From: Parcubacteria group bacterium
GTDB taxonomy: Bacteria; Patescibacteriota; JACQLU01
Reading direction: 5' to 3'
NCBI GenBank assembly: GCA_016203935.1
Contig: JACQLU010000038.1
Location: 1 to 41,714, forward strand
Length of the DNA stretch: 41,714 nt
Shown here: piece by piece, positions 34,493 to 41,714 of the stretch
How the letters are laid out: each line of letters opens with the position of its first letter
Numbering within the stretch: the stretch's first letter is position 1
Made by a program: the position numbers and the translations under genes
The notes under the pieces: generated by a model
The model's input: only the letters and a program-made list of their open reading frames with translations
Told to the model about the DNA's origin: nothing
Databases searched by the model: none

Positions 34493-35989
34493 ATGGAATC
34501 TCAGCAATTAAATCCTGCAACATCCGGCCCACAACATAGCTTGGGAAGAAAACCATTCTTTAAGACGACGGTGGGACAACTGGCATTCGTAGGCATTGTT
34601 TCGCTTATACTACTCATTGCGCGGAATGATGGGCCGGTGCCCAAATTGGAACACGCGCAGGAGAAACGCACGATGTCGTCTCCTGTGGTTGAGAATGTTG
34701 GACGAATCCTTGAGATAGGGAAAGAGTTGCAAGATGATATTATGCCATCGCCATCGTTGCCGTCCGTCCCTCCTCAACATTTCTCGGCAACTCCATTAGC
34801 GAAAAGCACGCCCACCTCAATCCCAAGTGCACCACTTGTAATACGCCAAGAGAGTTTCTCTCAAGATCTAGTGATTCCTGTCGACGAGCTCGTTACCGAT
34901 AGCACATCACCCTTTCAAGCGATTATCCTTGCCCAAAAGAGTGGTTATCACACCGTGGTGGTGCGGAGGTCTATGGTGGAGGGCTATGAGACTATCTTGT
35001 TCGAGTATAATGAGAGGATAGAGGGAGACTTTTCGGCGGGTAACCTCTGGGATGCGCTCCCTCCCAATATTGCATTAGCGCCGAACAAAAATCAGATTGC
35101 CTACATCGATGAGGATGGCCTCAAACTTTTTTCTCTCGTTACTGTGCAGCACATCCCACTAATCACAATCATACAGCCACAACCAGAGAACTCTGATGGA
35201 TCGCCTTTATGGTCAGTCGAAGCATTACATGGTACCTATTTTTTGGTTCGTCCTCGCTGGTCAGCTGACAGTCGCTATATTAGTTTCTCACAAGCGCATT
35301 ACGAAGGGGCCTCGTACGGCATGTATGATACAGTAAGTGGCACATACGATTGGATCCGAGGAAAGGACGATGAGCATATAGGACACATTTCCCTTACATG
35401 GTCTCCCGTGGGTCTCTCTGTACTCGAACCAAGTTCAGAAGGCTATCGTCATCCCGGACTCTTTGTTTCCACAGACAATGTTTGGGAGGTAAAAAATCTC
35501 GCTAAAAAGTTTGGCAAACGCGACGCACAATTCTCCGCGGCCAACTTTTCACCCGACGGCACGAAGATCGCCTTTACCTATCGAGATGTCTACGAAGATA
35601 AGGAGAATATCCTCGCGTTTGTAGATAGCAGCGGCCGCAATTTTAGTATCGTGGATGACAAAGGTTGGAAGGAAACTCCTTTCTTTGCTCCCGACGGCTC
35701 ACATATATATTACGTGGTCACCAAAGAAGGACGTGCAACGTTGGTCGCGTACGAGATTGAATCGAAATCTTCATCAGAGGTCTTGCGCTTCCCAACTGAA
35801 TACGATGTGTGGGAAGAACCACAATGGATAGGAAGTTACCTCGTCCTCCAAGGGAATGCACACGGCGTGGATACTACTCTTCGTGATGATGTCAAGAGAC
35901 TTATCATATTGGATTTAGAAAATCGCATCATGGTCTACGCGAGTCCTGCATACGATTACTATACGACCTTCGCTGGCTTTATCAATTGA
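34493..35989 (+). CDS. Membrane-anchored TolB/WD40-like beta-propeller protein
   Basis: N-terminal TM; repeats RPRWSADSRYISFSQ, FSPDGTKIAFTYRD, FFAPDGSHIYYV. Confidence 0.7.
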   Translation: MESQQLNPATSGPQHSLGRKPFFKTTVGQLAFVGIVSLILLIARNDGPVPKLEHAQEKRTMSSPVVENVGRILEIGKELQDDIMPSPSLPSVPPQHFSATPLAKSTPTSIPSAPLVIRQESFSQDLVIPVDELVTDSTSPFQAIILAQKSGYHTVVVRRSMVEGYETILFEYNERIEGDFSAGNLWDALPPNIALAPNKNQIAYIDEDGLKLFSLVTVQHIPLITIIQPQPENSDGSPLWSVEALHGTYFLVRPRWSADSRYISFSQAHYEGASYGMYDTVSGTYDWIRGKDDEHIGHISLTWSPVGLSVLEPSSEGYRHPGLFVSTDNVWEVKNLAKKFGKRDAQFSAANFSPDGTKIAFTYRDVYEDKENILAFVDSSGRNFSIVDDKGWKETPFFAPDGSHIYYVVTKEGRATLVAYEIESKSSSEVLRFPTEYDVWEEPQWIGSYLVLQGNAHGVDTTLRDDVKRLIILDLENRIMVYASPAYDYYTTFAGFIN

Positions 35990-35998
35990 CACCTTGAT

Positions 35999-36544
35999 AT
36001 GGCGCGCATATCTGAAATCGCTCTCTTCGGTGGTGGATGTTTTTGGTGCACCGAGGCGATTTATAATGAACTTAAGGGAGTTACCTCGGTAACTTCTGGT
36101 TACTCGGGTGGCGCCAAGGCAAATCCGTCGTATGAAGAAGTGAGTAGCGGCACCACTGGGCATGCCGAGGTGATTAAAATCGAGTTTGATCCTTCGGTAA
36201 TTTCATACCGAGATTTGCTCTCGGTCTTCTTCTCTTCGCATGATCCCACCACCATGAATCGTCAAGGAAACGATGTGGGTGAGCAGTATCGGTCGGCGAT
36301 CTTTTATACCTCACCAGAACAGAAGCGCGCCGCCGAAGAGTGTATCGCCGAGCTAGGTAAGGACGGCGTCTTTGAAAAACCGATTGTCACGAAGGTGGAG
36401 CCTTTTAACGCATTCTATCCTGCCGAGAAGTATCACGAGCGCTATTACGAACGAAACAGAACCGCGCCCTATTGCCAGCTCGTGATCAATCCAAAACTAA
36501 AGAAACTTAAAGAGCGGCATGCGGCACTTCTCAAAGAGGTATGA
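35999..36544 (+). CDS. msrA: Peptide methionine sulfoxide reductase A
   Basis: ALFGGGCFWCTEAIYNELKGVTSVTSGYSGG...NPSYEEVSSGTTGHAEVIKIEFDP...AEKYHERYYERN. Confidence 0.96.
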   Translation: MARISEIALFGGGCFWCTEAIYNELKGVTSVTSGYSGGAKANPSYEEVSSGTTGHAEVIKIEFDPSVISYRDLLSVFFSSHDPTTMNRQGNDVGEQYRSAIFYTSPEQKRAAEECIAELGKDGVFEKPIVTKVEPFNAFYPAEKYHERYYERNRTAPYCQLVINPKLKKLKERHAALLKEV

Positions 36545-38310
36545 AACGGCTTCTCTTCGCCATTTGGCTTTCACTATTTGTGTTCTTCCCGTTGTCAGGA
36601 AAGGCCGATGAGGGCTGGACCATTACCGATTTTGCGAGTGCGCTTAGTATACAACCCGATGGGACTCTCACGGTAGCCGAGACGATCGCGGTTGATTTTG
36701 GATCACTACAAAAGCACGGCATATTTCGCGATATGCCGTTGTTGTATGAATTACCGAGTAGTGGAAAGGTCTACACCGAGGTTACGGTCCTCGACGTGAC
36801 ACGCGGCGGTACCGCGGAACCGTTTGAGGTTACTAAAAGTCGCGCGAACCTTAGGATCCGCATCGGCGATCCCGATACTACCATTTCGGGGATCCAGAGA
36901 TACCGGATTGAATACACGGTGCGTGGGGTACTGCGATCATTTGAAGGATTTGATGAGCTCTATTGGAATGTTACCGGAAATGATTGGCCGGTGATGATTG
37001 AGCGCGCAAGCGCTTTGGTAAGCTTGCCGCGTGAGGGCATGCGCGAGGGAGCGCTCTGTTTTGTCGGGGTGGTGGGATCGCCAGAGGAATGTGGAGTCGT
37101 GCGCACTTCGAGTAGTGCGGCACAATTTGAAAGCACGCGACCACTCGTAGCCGGTGAGGGTCTCTCGGTGGTTACCGATTTCGCATCGGGGCTGGTGCCG
37201 GTGGTAACTCTTACCCCGCCACGCGGAGTAGAGGAGATGGTTCGTTCTCTGGCAACGCTTCTTAGTTTTTTGGTCACCTTGGGTATTGGGATTTTCTCGC
37301 TTATTCGGCGTTGGTGGCGCCATGGCCGCGATCTTCGCTATACCGAGATTTCGGCGCTGCCCGAATCGTCAGCTATAGAACAAGTTGCTCTCGCTAGCCA
37401 TGAAACGATCGTGGCCGAATACGATCCGCCCGGCACACTGCGTCCCGCCGAGATCGGCGTCCTTATAGATGAACGCGCCGATACCCTTGATGTCTCGGCT
37501 ACGATTGTTGATCTCGCTGTGCGCGGGTATCTTACGATCACTGAAATTGAGAAGAAGTGGATCTTTGGCAAGACGGATTATCTGCTTACGCGGACCGATA
37601 AAGAAACGGGTGATCTTCTTTCCTATGAACAGCTCCTTTTAGATTCACTCTTTGCCACGGGACGCGAGGTCAGGCTCTCGGAATTAAAGAACACCTTTTA
37701 TGACGATCTTGCAAAAGTAAAACGAGCGCTTTACGAGGAGATTACCCAAAGGCAACTCTTTACCAAAAATCCTCATGCGGTGAGGAATCAAACGCTGCTT
37801 ATTGGTGTCATCGTCGCGATTGTGGGTGGCGCGCTACTCATTCTTGGTGGGATCAGTGTTATTGATCTTCTCTTTGGTGGAGGGGCGGCGCTCTCGATAG
37901 TTGGTGTTCTTTTCCTTATCTTCGCCTTTGCCATGCCGAGCCGCACTGCGCAGGGGCGGGAACTCTTTCGACGGGCCAAAGGGTATAAACTTTTCGTGAG
38001 CGGCACTGAGAAATATCGACAGCCGTTCTTTGAACGTGAAAATATCTTTATGGAAGTCTTACCCTACGCGATCGTCTTTGGGGTGACGAAGAGACTCGCG
38101 AATGCCATGTCCGAGATGGGTATAAAGCCTCCGGAACCAGCGTGGTATTACGGCGCATATCCATTCTCGGTTGCTGCCTTTAGTGCAAAGGTTGATAGCT
38201 TCTCACATTCGCTTTCGACCGCGATTGCGAGAGCACCCGGAGGGAGCGGCAGTGGTGGCGGGGGGTTCTCCGGCGGCGGCTTTGGCGGCGGCGGGGGAGG
38301 GAGTTGGTAG
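36541..38310 (+). CDS. DUF2207 family membrane protein
   Basis: Signal peptide, WTITDFASALSIQPDGTLTVAETIAVDFGSLQKHGIFRDMP, C-terminal GGSGSGGGGFSGGGFGGGGGGSW. Confidence 0.9.
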   Translation: MKRLLFAIWLSLFVFFPLSGKADEGWTITDFASALSIQPDGTLTVAETIAVDFGSLQKHGIFRDMPLLYELPSSGKVYTEVTVLDVTRGGTAEPFEVTKSRANLRIRIGDPDTTISGIQRYRIEYTVRGVLRSFEGFDELYWNVTGNDWPVMIERASALVSLPREGMREGALCFVGVVGSPEECGVVRTSSSAAQFESTRPLVAGEGLSVVTDFASGLVPVVTLTPPRGVEEMVRSLATLLSFLVTLGIGIFSLIRRWWRHGRDLRYTEISALPESSAIEQVALASHETIVAEYDPPGTLRPAEIGVLIDERADTLDVSATIVDLAVRGYLTITEIEKKWIFGKTDYLLTRTDKETGDLLSYEQLLLDSLFATGREVRLSELKNTFYDDLAKVKRALYEEITQRQLFTKNPHAVRNQTLLIGVIVAIVGGALLILGGISVIDLLFGGGAALSIVGVLFLIFAFAMPSRTAQGRELFRRAKGYKLFVSGTEKYRQPFFERENIFMEVLPYAIVFGVTKRLANAMSEMGIKPPEPAWYYGAYPFSVAAFSAKVDSFSHSLSTAIARAPGGSGSGGGGFSGGGFGGGGGGSW

Positions 38311-38426
38311 CATCTTCCAGAAGCGGCGCGATTACATCAACCCGCTTCTTTTTATACTGCATAAGTTAAGATACATCTTGCATTCCCTTCGCCAAATCTC
38401 TAAAATAACGCCAAGGAGGACGCACC

Positions 38427-38936
38427 ATGGATGCCACTAGTCATACCCGCGAAGGAATCGAAACTTCCCGTATATCCGTAGGGGAGGAGGTAGAGAGTCT
38501 CGCAACCTACATCGATATGTTCCTCGACGTCCATGTTCGTTCCGAAGGGAGAAGGGAGCTAAGGGGAACACCAGTAGTAGTACCGCTCGGTAACCGAGGA
38601 GGGAAACGGCTTACCAAGGAGGAGTTTGCTCTTCTCAAAGAGCGCTATCGAATAGTGTGGACCGTGGAGCAGAGAAAGTCGGAAGCCGGCACCGATGAGC
38701 TCGTCTTTTCTCCGCTTGAGAGAAAGGGACGATTGCGCCCATGGATCCTGCTTGCACGGGGGAGTAGGTGGTTTCGAAAGCGGGCGCAATTATCGAGAAG
38801 GGCGGTGTTCGTCCGCGACGGCGAGAGAGGAGAGGGGACTTCACCGAATCCTGTTCGTTCAGCGCGAGGGCTCTTACGGTTTTGGCCGTGGAACTCGCGA
38901 CGCGAGCGCGGGGTAAGCAAATCCATCAAAAACTAA
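38427..38936 (+). CDS. Hypothetical protein
   Basis: ATG after aaggagg RBS; terminator hairpin directly downstream. Confidence 0.6.
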   Translation: MDATSHTREGIETSRISVGEEVESLATYIDMFLDVHVRSEGRRELRGTPVVVPLGNRGGKRLTKEEFALLKERYRIVWTVEQRKSEAGTDELVFSPLERKGRLRPWILLARGSRWFRKRAQLSRRAVFVRDGERGEGTSPNPVRSARGLLRFWPWNSRRERGVSKSIKN

Positions 38937-38939
38937 GTA

Positions 38940-38965
38940 GCCCGCAACCGCGGGCATCTTTCTTC
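38940..38965 (+). terminator. Rho-independent terminator-like hairpin
   Basis: gcccgc-aacc-gcgggc followed by atctttctt. Confidence 0.65.
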
Positions 38966-39043
38966 CGGCACATTCGGAATACTTTAGGTAGGTGCTGGAT
39001 TTATTGATTTTAGAGCCATTTTCTGCGATGATGAAAAAAAGAA

Positions 39044-39095
39044 ATCCGCGTCAATCTGCGTATAGATCCGCGCCGATCCGCTTCTATCTCTATCG
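39044..39095. repeat. Decamer-phased degenerate array
   Basis: ATCCGCGTCA ATCTGCGTAT AG ATCCGCGCCG ATCCGCTTCT ATCTCTATCG. Confidence 0.8.
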
Positions 39096-39098
39096 ATG

Positions 39099-39158
39099 AT
39101 GAACCCAGAAAACGTAGTAAAAGGCCGAATCGCCGAGAATGAAAAATGTCATTCCTAA
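39099..39158 (+). pseudogene. Truncated 5' remnant of the PD-(D/E)XK-like gene at 39848
   Basis: MNPENVVKGRIAENEKCHS* versus intact MQLENVVKGRIAETLVNEL. Confidence 0.8.
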
Positions 39159-39173
39159 ACATAATACTCCCCT

Positions 39174-39824
39174 ATGCATTCTAAATTCTTGAGGATCTCT
39201 CTTGGTATAATGATTGTTTCATTAGGTATCCTTGTGACATTGCTTTGGCAGAATCGGGTTAGAAAAGCGCCGAAAGAGGATAATAGAATTTTGAATGTCG
39301 CACAATTTTTAGCAAATCCTAGATTTGACAGAGAGATTCAGTTAATGGGAGAGGTAGGAGCGATCGGTCAACTCCGCTGTCCATGTTTTGAGTTAACATC
39401 GGGAGGTAGGGATATGACAGTTTGGTATGGCGTCCCGGAAGCACCGGCAACCATAGGAGACATTACCAATGGTGGTTCAGTTATTGTGAGGGGACACTTT
39501 CGCATCTCTCCTGCTCAATCAGGGGGAGACTTCTTGGCGTATGCGATCCGTAAACATGAGAGTGCGAAAGAAGCTGTCGCACGTCTTTTTAGTGAGAAGT
39601 ATGGTACGGCAGCAGATGAAGTAAGAGTATCCATTTGGCAGGAGATTCCAAATTATGTCTTTGGAGACGTGGATATTCCGAATGAGTTATATACGCATAC
39701 ATTTCTCGCATCGTATACTGAAGATGAATGGACGATCGTACATGACATCAATGGGGGAATATCCTGTAAGACTAGGTGGGAGCTTGGGTTTCCAGAGCAG
39801 ATTGCTGCCAATTGTGTAGAATAG
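39174..39824 (+). CDS. Membrane-anchored hypothetical protein, OB-fold-like middle region
   Basis: N-terminal TM; REIQLMGEVGAIGQLRCPCFELTSGGRDMTVWYG...SVIVRGHFR; C-terminal DEWTIVHDINGGISC. Confidence 0.65.
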   Translation: MHSKFLRISLGIMIVSLGILVTLLWQNRVRKAPKEDNRILNVAQFLANPRFDREIQLMGEVGAIGQLRCPCFELTSGGRDMTVWYGVPEAPATIGDITNGGSVIVRGHFRISPAQSGGDFLAYAIRKHESAKEAVARLFSEKYGTAADEVRVSIWQEIPNYVFGDVDIPNELYTHTFLASYTEDEWTIVHDINGGISCKTRWELGFPEQIAANCVE

Positions 39825-39847
39825 GATGGAATTTCATTTTTGCCTAT

Positions 39848-40381
39848 ATGCAGCTTGAGAACGTAGTGAAAGGAAGGATTGCCGAGACGCTCGTGAATGA
39901 GCTTCTTCGCCGTGCCAAGTTTCGCGTCTATCGTTTTGGGTACGAGGCGGTACTCCAGAATCTCACACAAATTGAAGAGAACGTGCTAGGAGGATCTGAT
40001 GAGGTGAGTCAACAGATCCGCTCGATCCCGGATTTCCTTATAATCAAAGAAAAGCAGCCATTCTTTGTTGAAGTAAAATTTCTTGCCATTCGCAGGACTA
40101 ACCTTAAGTTTTATACGAAATCAGGAGAGGAACTGGGAGAGCAACTTATAAGAATTAGGGACTTCTGGAAGGCCAAAATAATTATCGTCACCGGCGAACT
40201 CCCTTACTTCAATTTTTTGGAGGATCCTTACTTTAATCCAACGTCGAAGGATCTTTATCTCCAGCCGCTGGAAAAGGAAAGAGATTTAGGAATTACTGAA
40301 GCGATGATAAGAGAATTTAATCGTCTCGTGGAGCAATACTTGAGAGCGACCGTCCTACAAAGTAGTCTTAAAAATCTTTAA
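39848..40381 (+). CDS. PD-(D/E)XK nuclease-like conserved hypothetical protein
   Basis: IPDFLIIKEKQPFFVEVKF fits D-x(n)-ExK; true start probably MQLENVVKGRIAETL at 39848. Confidence 0.65.
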   Translation: MQLENVVKGRIAETLVNELLRRAKFRVYRFGYEAVLQNLTQIEENVLGGSDEVSQQIRSIPDFLIIKEKQPFFVEVKFLAIRRTNLKFYTKSGEELGEQLIRIRDFWKAKIIIVTGELPYFNFLEDPYFNPTSKDLYLQPLEKERDLGITEAMIREFNRLVEQYLRATVLQSSLKNL

Positions 40382-40385
40382 AGCT

Positions 40386-41714
40386 ATGACTACTATTCAG
40401 CAAACGAGGCAATTTGTAACAATTAAAGAAGCGAGTCACTGGGCTAGCCAATTTTTGGGACGCGACATCAGCGAATCAAACATCTCGTATCTGGTTCAAT
40501 ATGGAAAGGTTAAGAAATATAACGGCGGAAATACCGTTCTGATTGATTTGAATGATCTACGAAAATATTATGGATCATATCGTGGACAACGAGAGTTGAG
40601 TTGGAAAAGAAAACTTGGTAAAGATCTAAATTGGGCATTATCTTTTGATCATTTGCGAGAGAAAGACACAACCAAACATGTCCATCGCTTACATCCCTAC
40701 AAGGGCAAGTTTATTCCACAACTTGTTCAGTATTTCATTGACGATCATACGGATGACTTTAAGCAAGATGTTTATTTTAGAGCTGGGGATATTATTCTTG
40801 ATCCGTTTTCCGGCTCTGGCACAACACTCGTGCAAGCACATGAAATGGGTATGCACGCCATCGGCGTTGATATATCGCATTTCAATTGTATGATTACGGA
40901 AACAAAATTACTTCCCTATGATTTTACTTTGCTTGATGACGAGGTAAAAAGGACAAAGCAAGTCATCGCAAGTTATGAAGCAGATAGCAGAATTACAGCT
41001 TTTGAGAGTGAGCTACTGGCACGGATGACTGATTTCAATAATAAGTATTTTCCAAGTCCAGAATTTAAATATAAAGTCCAAAACACGCAGATAGATGAGA
41101 GTAAATATGCGGCGGGAAAAGAAAAAGAATTTCTAATAGTCTACAGTGATCTTGTTGAAAAATACGGCATTGAGCTCAATCATTTTTCCGCCAAAAACTT
41201 TTTGGATAAGTGGTATATCAAAAATGTCCGCAAAGAGATTGATTTTGCATTTGAGCAGATCAGAAAAATCAAAGACATCAAGGATAAAAAGATTCTGGCG
41301 GTAATTTTAAGCCGAACAATTAGATCGTGCCGCGCAACGACACACTCGGATTTAGCCACACTCAAAGAGCCGCAAATAACAACCTACTATTGCTGGAAGC
41401 ACAAGAAAATCTGCAAGCCTCTTTTCTCGATAAAAGCGTGGTTTGATCGTTACGCGATTGATACAGTGTATCGGCTCAAGACCTTCGCAAAATTAAAGAC
41501 AAATTCGCATTATGCCGTTCTTCCGGCAGACTCTAGAACGGTGGATATTTCCAAAGAAGTAGAAAAGAGAAATAAAAAATTCCACGAGATTCTAAAGAAG
41601 CAAAGAATCAATGGTATTTTTACTTCGCCGCCCTATGTCGGCCAAATTGATTATCATGAGCAACACGCTTATGCATATGATCTTTTTGGATTTGAGCGCA
41701 GAGATGAACTTGAG
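40386..41714 (+). CDS. DNA methyltransferase with N-terminal HTH-like region (incomplete, runs off window)
   Basis: MTTIQQTRQFVTIKEASHWASQFLGRDISESNISYLVQYGKVKKYNGG...HRLHPYKGKFIPQLVQYF...ILDPFSGSGTTLVQAHEMGMHAIGVDIS...GIFTSPPYVGQIDYHEQHAYAYDLFGFERRDELE; absent from track because there is no stop. Confidence 0.9.
   Translation, partial: MTTIQQTRQFVTIKEASHWASQFLGRDISESNISYLVQYGKVKKYNGGNTVLIDLNDLRKYYGSYRGQRELSWKRKLGKDLNWALSFDHLREKDTTKHVHRLHPYKGKFIPQLVQYFIDDHTDDFKQDVYFRAGDIILDPFSGSGTTLVQAHEMGMHAIGVDISHFNCMITETKLLPYDFTLLDDEVKRTKQVIASYEADSRITAFESELLARMTDFNNKYFPSPEFKYKVQNTQIDESKYAAGKEKEFLIVYSDLVEKYGIELNHFSAKNFLDKWYIKNVRKEIDFAFEQIRKIKDIKDKKILAVILSRTIRSCRATTHSDLATLKEPQITTYYCWKHKKICKPLFSIKAWFDRYAIDTVYRLKTFAKLKTNSHYAVLPADSRTVDISKEVEKRNKKFHEILKKQRINGIFTSPPYVGQIDYHEQHAYAYDLFGFERRDELE

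Noticed and set aside
1-41714. Prophage, transposase/IS or CRISPR-Cas content
   Set aside because: No transposase, integrase, Cas or phage structural genes were seen; the baseplate-J-like protein alone is common in CPR chromosomes and does not indicate a prophage.

Overview
The window looks like a chromosomal segment of a CPR/Patescibacteria-type bacterium. This is inferred from gene content and style (baseplate-J-like protein, DUF5680, many short conserved hypotheticals, TPTPTP linkers); no search was run. Housekeeping genes are recognisable: a PurD-like ATP-grasp enzyme, miaA, thrS, dnaE, rodA/ftsW, an ABC-2 exporter pair, alr, tRNA-Pro(GGG) and msrA. These are interspersed with small accessory genes (tandem MazG-like, M19 dipeptidase-like, DUF4342, DUF5680, DUF2207) and a roughly 10 kb surface/secretion island: a TPT-linker protein, a subtilisin with FG-GAP repeats, and a PA14x3-CBM6-GH16 protein. 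The island abuts capB/capC (pgsB/pgsC) polyglutamate-synthesis genes. A PD-(D/E)XK-like gene is followed closely by a DNA methyltransferase that runs off the right edge. The most interesting signals are: (i) three large exported proteins with different effector regions share a related N-terminal membrane segment ending in an LLTxIG-type motif; (ii) an internally deleted scar of the M19 gene lies between two of them, recording a tandem duplication; (iii) there are two cases of a truncated 5' gene remnant, then one inserted gene, then the intact gene (msrA and the PD-(D/E)XK-like gene); (iv) roughly 10-nt-phased degenerate arrays lie upstream of or on start codons, and a heptamer array lies inside dnaE; (v) several perfect long palindromes and a structured leader are present. 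All calls are from reading the sequence and ORF track by eye; no alignments or database searches were performed.
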